DNA of 11,182 nt from Chloroflexota bacterium (GCA_016875755.1 VGOX01000038.1:1-11182), one strand, 5' to 3'; positions 1-6,913 are shown, numbered from the stretch's first letter. The notes: generated by a model not told the origin, from the letters alone. Translations and numbers: made by a program.

Positions 1-102
1 CGCCTTCCAGTTGCGCTCATCATACCCAACATTCTCAATTACTTTTCACGGTATAACCTTTTTACTCCACTCACTGCCAGAGGCAGTGGTTTTGTACTCT
101 AA
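1..102 (+). CDS. possible C-terminal end of an unknown protein (partial, 5' cut by window)
   Basis: Frame 1 is open from the window edge to a TAA at 100-102 and gives 33 residues, including PNILNYFSRYNLFTPLTARG. The segment looks protein-like: a hydrophobic stretch (VALIIPNIL) followed by an aromatic and basic one. Codon choice resembles the neighbours. I do not recognise the family. Frame 2 is also open, to 115, so coding is not certain. A 7-bp hairpin (72-88) falls just before the stop. Confidence 0.33.
   Translation, partial: RLPVALIIPNILNYFSRYNLFTPLTARGSGFVL
72..94 (+). terminator. weak hairpin with short T run, possible terminator
   Basis: CACTGCC (72-78) pairs with GGCAGTG (82-88) across an AGA loop and is followed by GTTTTG. 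The T run is short and the hairpin sits inside the possible reading frame 1-102, so it may be only part of a coding sequence. From 103 to 248 I see no gene, repeat or RNA. Confidence 0.3.
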
Positions 103-248
103 TAAATTTCACTGACTACACGCAAAGCATAACATCCAAATCTGACTAGAATTCATCAGCATCATAACCGCCATGGTCGCTGCAAATTATGGCATTATTG
201 AGCCTTTCTTGTAACAACCTAAAATAACAGCCAACTGCTAATCGCTAG

Positions 249-262
249 TATAATTGCGCCCA
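249..262 (+). promoter_or_regulatory. -10 box for leaderless transcription of the PSP1 gene
   Basis: A perfect TATAAT occupies 249-254, and the ATG of the PSP1 gene is at 262. With the usual -12 to -7 placement, transcription would start at about 261-262, leaving no untranslated leader. There is no Shine-Dalgarno sequence before this ATG. No good -35 hexamer is seen at 16-18 bases upstream. Confidence 0.55.
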
Positions 263-1194
263 TGCAAACGACAACGACAAACCTCATTATTGGTGTACGT
301 TTTACGCAAGTCGGCAAGATCTATCATTTTGATTCCTCCGCCTTTACAGATCTGACTGTGGGCGAGCACGTGATCGTGGACACCTCCCGCGGCAAACATC
401 TCGGCGAAGTTGTCCAAATTCTGACGGAAGCCCCTGCCACACCCGAGGGCGGCTGGAAATCTGTCGAGCGTCGCGCCACCCCGCGTGACCTGCTCCTCCA
501 GCAATCCTGGCGGAATAAACAGACCGAAGCCATGATCAACTGCCGCGCCCGTGCCTCTGAGCTTGGCTTACTTGATATGGTCAAGATCGTCTCCGCTGAA
601 TATAACTACGACGGCTCGCGTCTTGCCTTCCTCTTCAGCACCGAAAGCGAAGATCGCGTGGATCTGAAATCCCTCAAGCGCGACATGCAGGAACTGTATC
701 CTAAAGCACATATCGAAATGCGCCAGATCGGTCCGCGTGATGTGGCAAAAATGCTCGGCGGTATGGGCGCCTGCGGCATCGAAACCCGCTGCTGTTCCAA
801 ATTCCTCACCGATTTCTCGCCCATCTCCATCAAAATGGCGAAGGAACAGGGTATCTCGCTCACGCCCAACGAGATCACAGGCATGTGCGGACGTCTGCGC
901 TGCTGTCTCATCTATGAATATGAACAATACGTCGCTGCGCGCAAAACCCTGCCAAAACGCAACAAGCGCGTCGTCACCCCCAAAGGCGAAGGCAAAGTCA
1001 TTGACCTGCTGCCGATGAGCGACAAAGTTGTCGTGCTCGTCGAAATCCCCAATGAACGCCCACAGCATCACACCTTCACCCGTGAAGAGATCCAACCGTG
1101 GGACGAACTCGAAGCGCTGCGCCGTAAATCACAAGCTCCATGCGACCGTCACGAAGGCGGCGGCTGCACCTGCGGAAAAGCCAAGAAAAACTAA
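262..1194 (+). CDS. ricT: PSP1 domain protein, RicT/YaaT family
   Basis: The 310-residue product carries the PSP1 domain signature, with CGIETRCCSKF at 171-181 and CGRLRCCLIYE at 209-219. Cysteines 171, 177, 178, 209, 214 and 215 are visible. In Bacillus subtilis the homologue RicT joins RicA and RicF in a complex that binds iron-sulfur clusters and steers RNase Y in mRNA maturation. Whether the same partners exist here cannot be seen; none is in the window. The N-terminal part (about 8-60) is a beta-rich segment typical of the family. The C-terminus adds a short tail with three more cysteines (C294, C302, C304). The ATG at 262 is chosen because a TATAAT lies 7 bases before it and no ribosome binding site is present, as expected for a leaderless message. 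A strong hairpin follows the stop. Confidence 0.9.
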   Translation: MQTTTTNLIIGVRFTQVGKIYHFDSSAFTDLTVGEHVIVDTSRGKHLGEVVQILTEAPATPEGGWKSVERRATPRDLLLQQSWRNKQTEAMINCRARASELGLLDMVKIVSAEYNYDGSRLAFLFSTESEDRVDLKSLKRDMQELYPKAHIEMRQIGPRDVAKMLGGMGACGIETRCCSKFLTDFSPISIKMAKEQGISLTPNEITGMCGRLRCCLIYEYEQYVAARKTLPKRNKRVVTPKGEGKVIDLLPMSDKVVVLVEIPNERPQHHTFTREEIQPWDELEALRRKSQAPCDRHEGGGCTCGKAKKN

Positions 1195-1197
1195 CCC

Positions 1198-1233
1198 AAA
1201 TACGGATTACGCATCGCCGCGTAATCCGTATTT
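1198..1233 (+). terminator. perfect 15-bp inverted repeat after ricT, likely terminator
   Basis: AAATACGGATTACGC (1198-1212) pairs perfectly with GCGTAATCCGTATTT (1219-1233) around the six-base loop ATCGCC. An A run on the left and a T run on the right are both within the stem, so it could end transcription from either side, although both T runs are only three long. It starts four bases after the ricT stop and ends 15 bases before the next gene. Confidence 0.6.
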
Positions 1234-1248
1234 CATAAAAGACCAACT

Positions 1249-1974
1249 ATGACACAACCTGAATCCTGGGACTCCCCTAAAAATATCCTCGTCATCCTCG
1301 CTCACCCCGACGACCCCGAATTCTTCTGTGGCGGCACGCTCGCCAAATGGGTACGCGTAGGGCACACCATCACCTATCTCCTGCTCACCTGCGGCGACAA
1401 AGGCTTCAACCCCACCACCCAGCCAGACATGACTCCCGATCGCCTGTGCGGGATTCGCCACACGGAACAAGCCGAAGCTGCCAAAGTCATCGGCGCAAAC
1501 CCGCCTCTTTTTCTGGACCTGCCAGATGGCTACCTCGTCCCAGACCTGAATCTACGCCGCGACATTGTCCGCGAGATCCGCAGACACAAGCCCGATATTC
1601 TCGTCACCTGCGACCCGCAAAATCTCTTCGCGTTATACGGAATCAACCACCCCGACCATCGCGCCTGCGGACAAGTCGTCCTTGATGCCGTCTTCCCCGC
1701 AGCGGGCAACCCCGCCTACTTCCCCGATTTACTGTCACAAGGTTTTGAGCCGCACATGCCCAAGGAAATCTGGTGCTCGCTCACCAACCAACCCAACACC
1801 GAAGTGGATGTGACCGAGACTTGGGATGTTAAAATTCAAGCCATTCTCAAACACACCACCCAAGTGCAGGATGTCGAAAAACTCATCGAGCGTCTGAAAT
1901 CCCGCCACACCGAAGACAGCACGGATGAAAATCCGCGTTACGAAGAGAAATTTCGAGTTGTAAAATATTCATAG
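1249..1974 (+). CDS. PIG-L/LmbE family zinc-dependent deacetylase
   Basis: The 241-residue protein has the family signature AHPDD at 18-22 near the N-terminus, an RHTEQAEAA motif at 70-78, and NHPDH at 133-137. By analogy with MshB and related enzymes, H19, D22 and H137 would hold the catalytic zinc, with D21 as general base. The family removes acetyl groups from N-acetylglucosamine conjugates and similar amides; the substrate here cannot be read from the sequence. There is no signal peptide, so it should be cytosolic. No convincing Shine-Dalgarno precedes the ATG at 1249, which follows a strong hairpin by 15 bases. The neighbouring M20 amidohydrolase also hydrolyses amides. The two genes point the same way but are separated by a 58-base hairpin repeat, so shared transcription is possible but not proved. 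Confidence 0.9.
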   Translation: MTQPESWDSPKNILVILAHPDDPEFFCGGTLAKWVRVGHTITYLLLTCGDKGFNPTTQPDMTPDRLCGIRHTEQAEAAKVIGANPPLFLDLPDGYLVPDLNLRRDIVREIRRHKPDILVTCDPQNLFALYGINHPDHRACGQVVLDAVFPAAGNPAYFPDLLSQGFEPHMPKEIWCSLTNQPNTEVDVTETWDVKIQAILKHTTQVQDVEKLIERLKSRHTEDSTDENPRYEEKFRVVKYS

Positions 1975-1981
1975 AGTTACA

Positions 1982-2039
1982 GGTTGGAAGGTTGAAGGTT
2001 ACAAGTTGCCAGCAACCTTTAACCTTCAACCTTCCAACC
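1982..2039. repeat. long hairpin-forming intergenic repeat (19-bp perfect arms)
   Basis: The arm at 1982-2000 (GGTTGGAAGGTTGAAGGTT) is the exact reverse complement of 2021-2039. Inside the loop, GTTG (2005-2008) can pair with CAAC (2013-2016), so almost the whole element can fold. It is built from GGTTGAA-like units. A 10-base piece of it, AACCTTCAAC, recurs at 9313-9322 in a second intergenic hairpin, suggesting a dispersed repeat family. It has no T run and does not look like a simple terminator. Confidence 0.75.
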
Positions 2040-2054
2040 CCCAACCCCACCAAC

Positions 2055-2058
2055 GGAG
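2055..2058 (+). promoter_or_regulatory. Shine-Dalgarno GGAG fixing the M20 start
   Basis: GGAG sits 8 bases before the ATG at 2067. This favours that start over an in-frame TTG at 1992, which lies inside the hairpin repeat. Confidence 0.75.
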
Positions 2059-2066
2059 ACAACACC

Positions 2067-3260
2067 ATGCCTAACTTCCTCAAGCAAGCGCAAGACCTCT
2101 TCCCCTACACCCAAGCCATGCGGCGTGATTTTCACATGCACCCCGAACTTGGCTTCAACGAGATTCGTACAGGAGGAATTGTCGCCAAAGAACTCGAATC
2201 GCTCGGGCTCGAAGTCACCAAAGGCGTAGGCAAAACAGGCGTGGTCGGATTCCTCGAAGGCGCAAAACCTGGTCCCACCATCCTCCTGCGCTTCGACATG
2301 GATGCACTACCCATCACCGAAGACACAGGCGCGGAATATTCCTCCACCAACGCGGGCGTCATGCACGCCTGCGGACATGACGGTCACACTGCCATCGGGC
2401 TGACCGTCGCAAAAATTTTGAACGAATACAAAGATAACCTCGCGGGCAACATCAAATTTTGCTTCCAACCTTCTGAAGAAGGCACCAATGGCGAAGAGAT
2501 CGGCGGCGCGTTGATGATGATGCGCGATGGTGTGCTCGAAAACCCCAAAGTTGAAAAGACTCTCTCCCTGCATTTGTGGAACGAAAAACCGCTCGGCTGG
2601 TTTCATGTTGGTGCGGGTCCCGTCTTCGCAGGCGCAGAACTGTTCATCGTCAAGCTTACAGGCAAGGGTGGGCATGGCGCGCTCCCCGAAACCACCGTTG
2701 ACCCCGTCGTGTGCGCGGCGCAAATCGTCACTGCACTACAAACCGTCGTCTCGCGCAACATCCCCGCACTCAAACCCGCCGTCATCAGCGTTACCTCCAT
2801 TCATGCAGGCACCGCCTTCAACGTCATCCCACAGACCGCTGAACTTAATGGCACCATCCGCACCTTCGAGCCTGAAATCCGCAAAACCGTGCTCGAACGC
2901 TTCGAACAGATCATCCGCCACACAGCGCAAGCCATGAACTGTGAAGCTGAGATCACCATCAAACAAGTCACCGCGCCCGTCATCAACGAAGCGGAAATCT
3001 CCGCCAGCGTACTGCAAACCGCCCGCAAACTCTTCCCCGCGAATCAAATCGACAGCGACCCCTACCTCACCATGGGCGCGGAAGATATGGGCTACATGCA
3101 GGAAAAAGCCGACGGCTGTTATTTCTGCATCGGCTCTGCCAACGCCGAGAAGAATTTGAACTACAATCACCACCACCCCAAATTCGACTTCGACGAAGGA
3201 GCCCTTGTCAACGGTGTGGCATTGATGGCATCCGCCGCAGCGGATTTGCTGAGAAAGTAA
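2067..3260 (+). CDS. M20 family metal-dependent amidohydrolase (N-acyl-amino-acid/IAA-amino-acid hydrolase type)
   Basis: The 397-residue product contains the full motif series of M20D amidohydrolases: HPELGFNE (25-32), RFDMDALP (75-82), HACGHDGHTA (100-109), QPSEEG (134-139), a central GKGGHGALP in the dimerisation domain, then GTAFNVIP and MGAEDM, and a C-terminal NHHHPKFDFDE. C102, H104, E138 and the C-terminal histidine cluster are the expected binuclear metal ligands, with E137 as general base. Such enzymes cleave N-acyl amino acids or related amides in the cytosol; the exact substrate is unknown. Length matches the family norm of about 390-400. The start at 2067 is supported by GGAG 8 bases upstream and by the protein beginning right at the conserved domain. 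The gene may share a transcript with the PIG-L gene upstream. Confidence 0.93.
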   Translation: MPNFLKQAQDLFPYTQAMRRDFHMHPELGFNEIRTGGIVAKELESLGLEVTKGVGKTGVVGFLEGAKPGPTILLRFDMDALPITEDTGAEYSSTNAGVMHACGHDGHTAIGLTVAKILNEYKDNLAGNIKFCFQPSEEGTNGEEIGGALMMMRDGVLENPKVEKTLSLHLWNEKPLGWFHVGAGPVFAGAELFIVKLTGKGGHGALPETTVDPVVCAAQIVTALQTVVSRNIPALKPAVISVTSIHAGTAFNVIPQTAELNGTIRTFEPEIRKTVLERFEQIIRHTAQAMNCEAEITIKQVTAPVINEAEISASVLQTARKLFPANQIDSDPYLTMGAEDMGYMQEKADGCYFCIGSANAEKNLNYNHHHPKFDFDEGALVNGVALMASAAADLLRK

Positions 3261-3276
3261 CCGCCTCTTTCCTACG

Positions 3277-3313
3277 GTGGAACCTGCTTCGCCTACCATT
3301 CAGCAGGTTCCAC
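3277..3313. repeat. 12-bp perfect intergenic hairpin
   Basis: GTGGAACCTGCT (3277-3288) pairs perfectly with AGCAGGTTCCAC (3302-3313) around a 13-base loop. No T run follows on either strand, so a classical intrinsic terminator is not supported. It could act as an mRNA 3'-end stabiliser or be a relic of a dispersed repeat. Confidence 0.55.
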
Positions 3314-3343
3314 AAGGACACTTGATTCGCACTATTCATCCAC

Positions 3344-3883
3344 ATGAAACACAAACGGAACTGGCTCATCGGTATCGCGATCTCTGCAACGGCAGGTTTC
3401 CTCGCCCTGCAAAATGTCAACGCGCCCACACAGGAATCTGCTGAAACCATTCCCACCGAAAAGTTCTGCGGCTACACTTGGGCAACCCAAGATGCACCAG
3501 AGTTGACAGAACAATTTGACAAAGCAGTCAAATCTCTAAACTCCGAAGCCACCGCCACCGCCTACTTCTTCGGGGAAAACTGCAACTACATGGACGGCAC
3601 ACCGCCCACCTTCGGCGTGATGGAAACCGACTTCACCGTCCGCCTGCCTGTGGATGGCTTCTCCGACGAAGAAGCCTTCGGAAATTGGCTTGCGCAAGTG
3701 ATGGACGCCGCCCTGCAAATCCCAGAAGAGGAAATTCAGGGAAAATACGGTTTTGTTGAATTCTGGTTTGAGAAAAGTGAAACAGAACACATCACCTTCC
3801 GTGTGCCGATTCCACAATACCAAACCGAAGGTCAAGGCAAAACGGGTGCGGAATTGTTCCGCATGTATTACAACCAACCATAA
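3344..3883 (+). CDS. exported or membrane-anchored protein of unknown function
   Basis: I do not recognise this 179-residue protein. It opens with a typical export signal: basic MKHKRN, a hydrophobic stretch from about W7 to L22, and a possible signal-peptidase site after VNA (25-27). The mature part has two cysteines (C42 and C80) that could form a disulfide outside the membrane, and it is acidic. A central segment with PEEEIQGKYGFVEFWF reads like an alternating amphipathic strand region. No catalytic motif is visible. No Shine-Dalgarno is seen before the ATG at 3344. It stands alone, between the 12-bp hairpin and a good rho-independent terminator at 3937-3966, and may be a single-gene unit. 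Confidence 0.75.
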   Translation: MKHKRNWLIGIAISATAGFLALQNVNAPTQESAETIPTEKFCGYTWATQDAPELTEQFDKAVKSLNSEATATAYFFGENCNYMDGTPPTFGVMETDFTVRLPVDGFSDEEAFGNWLAQVMDAALQIPEEEIQGKYGFVEFWFEKSETEHITFRVPIPQYQTEGQGKTGAELFRMYYNQP

Positions 3884-3936
3884 GTAGAGCGATATTTATA
3901 CCGCCCACAATCGCAAGATGAATCTTGCAATACTTG

Positions 3937-3966
3937 AAAAAGCTGCCAGCTTGGCGGCTTTTTTGC
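3937..3966 (+). terminator. rho-independent terminator after the exported-protein gene
   Basis: AAGCTGCC (3940-3947) pairs with GGCGGCTT (3953-3960), with one G-U pair, around the loop AGCTT. An A run precedes it, and six T in a row close it (3959-3964). It ends the transcript of the gene at 3344 just before the promoter of the next operon. Confidence 0.8.
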
Positions 3967-3969
3967 TTC

Positions 3970-3998
3970 TTGACATTCATCTTGACTTATCGTATACT
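3970..3998 (+). promoter_or_regulatory. sigma-70-type promoter of the GbsR/MarR operon
   Basis: A perfect -35 hexamer TTGACA (3970-3975) is followed at 17 bases by TATACT (3993-3998), one base off consensus. The expected start point is about 4005, giving a leader of some 30 bases before the ATG at 4035. A second TTGACT at 3982-3987 is too close to serve this -10. Confidence 0.8.
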
Positions 3999-4000
3999 AC

Positions 4001-4018
4001 GTTTAGTAATTACTAAAC
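4001..4018. promoter_or_regulatory. 18-bp perfect palindrome over the start point, likely operator
   Basis: GTTTAGTAATTACTAAAC is a perfect dyad that begins two bases after the -10 box and covers the predicted start of transcription. MarR-type dimers bind AT-rich palindromes of this length, and the first gene of the operon encodes such a regulator. Repression of its own operon is the natural reading. Binding itself is inferred. Confidence 0.7.
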
Positions 4019-4034
4019 ATTCTAAAGAGAAATT

Positions 4035-4565
4035 ATGCCTACAAAAATCACCGACCTAAAACAAGATTTCACTGGAGGATTAAGCCAGATCAGCCGCTTT
4101 TGGGGGTTCCCCAAAGGAATGGGCGCGATCTTCGCTGTGCTCTACCTCTCCCCTTCTCCGCTCTCACTGGACGAGATCGTCGAGCAGACAGGACTCACCA
4201 AAGGCGCGATCAGCACCGAAGTGCGGACACTGGCGCGCATGGGGCTTGTCCACCGCTCGTCCAAACTTGGCGACCGCAAGGACTACTACGAAGCCGAAAC
4301 GGATTTTTACACATCCATCCGCTCGATATTGAAGGAGCGGCAGAACAGCGAGTTTGACCGGGCGGTCCGCTCAGTGGCAGAAACGCTCGAGAAAATAGAA
4401 TCAGGTTCCGTGTCAGGTGACGAGGCGGAGATTCAATTCATCCACCAGCGGGTACAGGCGCTGCAAGATTTTTTCAATGCGATCGACAGCCTCGCCAAGG
4501 CGGTCATCAAACTGGAACGTCTCGGAATTGGGAATGTCAAGAACATCCTATCCATTTTGAAATAA
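4035..4565 (+). CDS. GbsR/MarR-type transcriptional regulator
   Basis: The 176-residue protein matches the GbsR branch of winged-helix MarR-like regulators. FWGFPKGMGAIFAVLYLSP (22-40) leads into a helix-turn-helix (about 44-75, with TGLTKGAISTEVRTLARMGL), then a wing with KLGDRKDYYEA (77-87). The C-terminal half (about 90-176) is helical with heptad-like spacing, suited to dimerisation. Members in Bacillus control glycine betaine uptake or synthesis. No osmolyte gene is present here, so the signal is open. It is the first gene of a four-gene operon, with a strong promoter and a palindrome over the start point, so it probably represses itself and the genes behind it. A weak GAG (4027-4029) precedes the ATG. 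The next gene begins 9 bases after its stop. Confidence 0.9.
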   Translation: MPTKITDLKQDFTGGLSQISRFWGFPKGMGAIFAVLYLSPSPLSLDEIVEQTGLTKGAISTEVRTLARMGLVHRSSKLGDRKDYYEAETDFYTSIRSILKERQNSEFDRAVRSVAETLEKIESGSVSGDEAEIQFIHQRVQALQDFFNAIDSLAKAVIKLERLGIGNVKNILSILK

Positions 4566-4573
4566 GGAGAACC

Positions 4574-4927
4574 ATGAACAGCATCCTTTTCTTTTTACTT
4601 GAAGTAATTCTTACGCTCGTCATTTGCGGATTGGTTGTTCGTTATCTGCGTCCATACCTCAACCGCATTCTTGTGGATTTGTGCGGCACGGAAAAACGCG
4701 CTCAATTCTGGACAGTCTTCTCAAATATTGTATTGGTGGGATTACCGCTTCTGATCGCGCTCACGTACCAACCCCAAGCCAGCAATGCTGAAGAGTTATT
4801 CTTCGAAATCACCCGCAGAGTTAGCGGAAACCTAACGGGCTTTCTGCTCGCACTGGTCGGAATTGGATTGATCGTTTCGTTCTTCGCGCTGATTGCGCCG
4901 AGAACGACAAAAGCGGAGGCAAAATGA
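4574..4927 (+). CDS. small membrane protein with three predicted transmembrane segments
   Basis: This 117-residue protein is not assigned to a family. Three hydrophobic segments are clear, at about 3-24, 47-65 and 84-108, joined by a basic loop (RYLRPYLNR and following) and a polar loop (YQPQASNAEELF). The C-terminus is short and charged. GGAG at 4566-4569, four bases before the ATG, directly follows the regulator's stop. The last four bases, ATGA at 4924-4927, are shared with the start of the dehydrogenase-like gene, a layout that usually means translational coupling. Its place in the operon suggests a membrane job linked to the SDR protein and to the regulator's signal. Confidence 0.8.
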   Translation: MNSILFFLLEVILTLVICGLVVRYLRPYLNRILVDLCGTEKRAQFWTVFSNIVLVGLPLLIALTYQPQASNAEELFFEITRRVSGNLTGFLLALVGIGLIVSFFALIAPRTTKAEAK

Positions 4928-5832
4928 AAATCGCAGTGACAGGCGCATTCAGTTATTCGGGCAAGTACATTGCCAAGCGATTGCTCGCACGCGGCGAAGA
5001 AGTTATCACGCTTACCAATCATCCCAACCGCCCCAATCCGTTTGCAGGAAAGATTCCCGCGTTCCCGTTGAACTTTGAAAAACCCGCCGAATTGGAAAAC
5101 AACTTGCGCGGCGTGGATGTTTTGGTGAACACCTACTGGGTGCGGTTTGACAAAGGCAGCAACACCCAACCCAAAGCCGTGGAAAATACAAAAGCGTTGG
5201 TGAACGCTGCCGTGAAAGCAGGCGTAAAGCGGATCGTTCACTTCAGCATCGCTAACCCGTCCGCGGATTCGCACCTGCCATACTATTGGGGAAAAGCCGC
5301 CAACGAAAAAGCCGTAACAGACTTTGGGCTTTCGTATGCGATCCTGCGCCCCACTGTACTGGTCGGCGGCGGTGAGGATATTCTCATCAACAACATTGCC
5401 TTTCTCCTGCGGCATTTCCCATTCTTCTTTATCCCTGGTGACGGCTCGTATGGAATTCAACCTGTGCATGTCGAAGACCTGGCTGATCTCGCCGTGGAAG
5501 GTGTCTACAGCAAAGAGAGTTACGTCATCGACGCAGCCGGGCCTGACTCCTACACCTTCAAAGAATTGGTGCAATTGGTCGGTGAAACTATCGGCGCAAA
5601 TCGCCCGCTGATCTCAGTCCCGCCACGACTGGCATTGTTTGCCGCACAATTCCTAAGCTTGTTCGTTAACGATGTCATTCTGACCCCCGAAGAAGTCGAT
5701 GGCTTGATGGCGAATTTGCTTGTTTCGCATGAACCCGCCCGTGGAAAAACAATCTTCAAAGACTGGCTGAAAGAAAACCGTGAAACCGTCGGAGCCAAAT
5801 ACGCATCTGAACTAAAAAGGCACTACTCATGA
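4924..5832 (+). CDS. NAD(P)-binding atypical short-chain dehydrogenase/epimerase-like protein
   Basis: The 302-residue protein begins with a Rossmann fold: MKIAVTGAFSYSGKYIAKRL, where TGAFSYSG fits the TGxxGxxG nucleotide-binding loop with the middle glycine replaced by serine. HFSIANPSAD follows the central strand, and YYWGKAANEKA contains a YxxxK-like pair. It resembles NDUFA9-like or NmrA-like atypical SDRs, of which some are redox enzymes and others only bind the nucleotide. RPTVLVGGG and the HVEDLAD segment are also typical of extended SDRs. No signal peptide is seen. ATGA overlaps at both ends (4924-4927 and 5829-5832) tie its translation to the two membrane-protein genes, so a membrane-associated role is plausible. 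The substrate is unknown. Confidence 0.87.
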   Translation: MKIAVTGAFSYSGKYIAKRLLARGEEVITLTNHPNRPNPFAGKIPAFPLNFEKPAELENNLRGVDVLVNTYWVRFDKGSNTQPKAVENTKALVNAAVKAGVKRIVHFSIANPSADSHLPYYWGKAANEKAVTDFGLSYAILRPTVLVGGGEDILINNIAFLLRHFPFFFIPGDGSYGIQPVHVEDLADLAVEGVYSKESYVIDAAGPDSYTFKELVQLVGETIGANRPLISVPPRLALFAAQFLSLFVNDVILTPEEVDGLMANLLVSHEPARGKTIFKDWLKENRETVGAKYASELKRHYS

Positions 5833-6314
5833 AACCGCAAACCTTCTTCCGCATCGCACTGCTTACTCCCTATATCCTGTGGGGCATCGGCCTGCTTGTG
5901 ATGCTACCCCTATCCGCAATGGAAAATGAACTCTCTGAAACATGGAATTTCATTCTGATGCCAGTAGCCTTCTACACCATTGGTATCATCCTTTGGTTTT
6001 TACCCTACACAATTTTGGCGATCGGCTTGGGTATCTGGGGTGGGAAAAAATCAATCGCCGCACTGCGTAATGCGGCTCTGGCAGCACCAGTTCTTTTTTT
6101 TGTGCTCATGACCATTGAGATCATCATCGTAAATTTGCCAGCAACAACCATTACCGAGTTCCTGAGCGCAATTGCAGGGCAATCGCTTGCATTCGGTGTT
6201 TTTAGCCTTCTTTATGGATATGTATGTGTAGGGATTGCCTTTGGAATATTCAAATTACTGCAACACAAAAACCTGATCGCAATCGAACTCCCGCCTTCGC
6301 TGCCTGAAATCTAG
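5829..6314 (+). CDS. membrane protein with about four transmembrane segments
   Basis: I do not recognise this 161-residue protein. Hydrophobic segments lie at roughly 8-29, 43-68, 84-105 and 118-142, with short polar links and a cytosolic-looking C-terminal tail (LLQHKNLIAIELPPSLPEI). No catalytic motif is seen. The start overlaps the stop of the SDR gene by ATGA, so it is the last member of the operon. Its stop codon TAG (6312-6314) shares the palindrome CTAG with the stop of the convergent minus-strand gene, leaving no space for a separate terminator. The two transcripts must therefore overlap. Confidence 0.8.
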   Translation: MKPQTFFRIALLTPYILWGIGLLVMLPLSAMENELSETWNFILMPVAFYTIGIILWFLPYTILAIGLGIWGGKKSIAALRNAALAAPVLFFVLMTIEIIIVNLPATTITEFLSAIAGQSLAFGVFSLLYGYVCVGIAFGIFKLLQHKNLIAIELPPSLPEI

Positions 6315-6907
6315 TCGATCGAAACCACCCCGCTGCATTTGGGGCTGTCCATGCAACCATAATACGTCCTGCCAGTGAATTCGCCGCTACGGTAAATACG
6401 CAACACCATCATCTTGCCACATTCTGGGCAATTTGGCACAGTATCTCCAACTTTATCCACGCGCGCGGCGGCTGTCCCGCCAATCTTCGTCGCCGCCAAC
6501 TGAAACAACGTCACAATATCCCGTGCTTCATACGCCTCACTGGACGAAATATGCACCAACGGAATACCCGCATCCGTAAACAATTCCAACATAAATAGAT
6601 CCGCTTCGCGAGCGTTATCCTTGACTATCGGCTTTACGATCTCAACACCAAAAGACGGTTTGAAAGTTTGCAGGTCGCACAACAAAAAATCTACATGTTT
6701 GCGGAATATCTTGTTATAGAAATGCACATTCTCATTCGGTCGCAAAATATAGAAGACATCGTTCACTGCCACCTTGGGGCAGATCACAAAACGATCCCCC
6801 ATCAATTCATTCAACACACGAAAAAGAGCCAACTCCTTCGATGAAAGGAATGGCTCTCGCAAACGATACGGCAGTCGCTGTTTCTCCACCTGTGGTTGTT
6901 TTGTCAT
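6311..6907 (-). CDS. DUF2726 domain protein with C-terminal C4 zinc finger
   Basis: From the ATG at 6907 the protein has 198 residues. Residues about 20-140 match the DUF2726 pattern: LSSKELALFRVL, then HVDFLLCDLQTFKPSFGVEIVKP and AGIPLVHI. The domain is thought to be related to restriction-endonuclease-like folds. Where many members have an acidic E-x-D-D stretch this one reads EIVK (89-92), so nuclease activity is doubtful. The end is a topoisomerase-type zinc finger, CPEC (160-163) and CMDSPKC (185-191), which points to nucleic acid binding. An earlier ATG at 6913 and one at 6940 are possible, but a TATAAT ending at 6914 makes 6907 the exact predicted first base of a leaderless transcript. 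Confidence 0.83.
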   Translation of the reverse strand: MTKQPQVEKQRLPYRLREPFLSSKELALFRVLNELMGDRFVICPKVAVNDVFYILRPNENVHFYNKIFRKHVDFLLCDLQTFKPSFGVEIVKPIVKDNAREADLFMLELFTDAGIPLVHISSSEAYEARDIVTLFQLAATKIGGTAAARVDKVGDTVPNCPECGKMMVLRIYRSGEFTGRTYYGCMDSPKCSGVVSID

Positions 6908-6913
6908 GGGCAT

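Noticed and set aside
1992..2066. Upstream TTG start extending the M20 protein by 25 residues
   Set aside because: The extension is the translation of the hairpin repeat. GGAG at 2055-2058 supports the ATG at 2067, where the conserved domain begins.
4702..5574. Long minus-strand frame of 290 codons
   Set aside because: It is antisense to the three-TM and SDR genes, which have family motifs, ribosome binding signals and ATGA coupling. The minus-strand translation shows no family motif.
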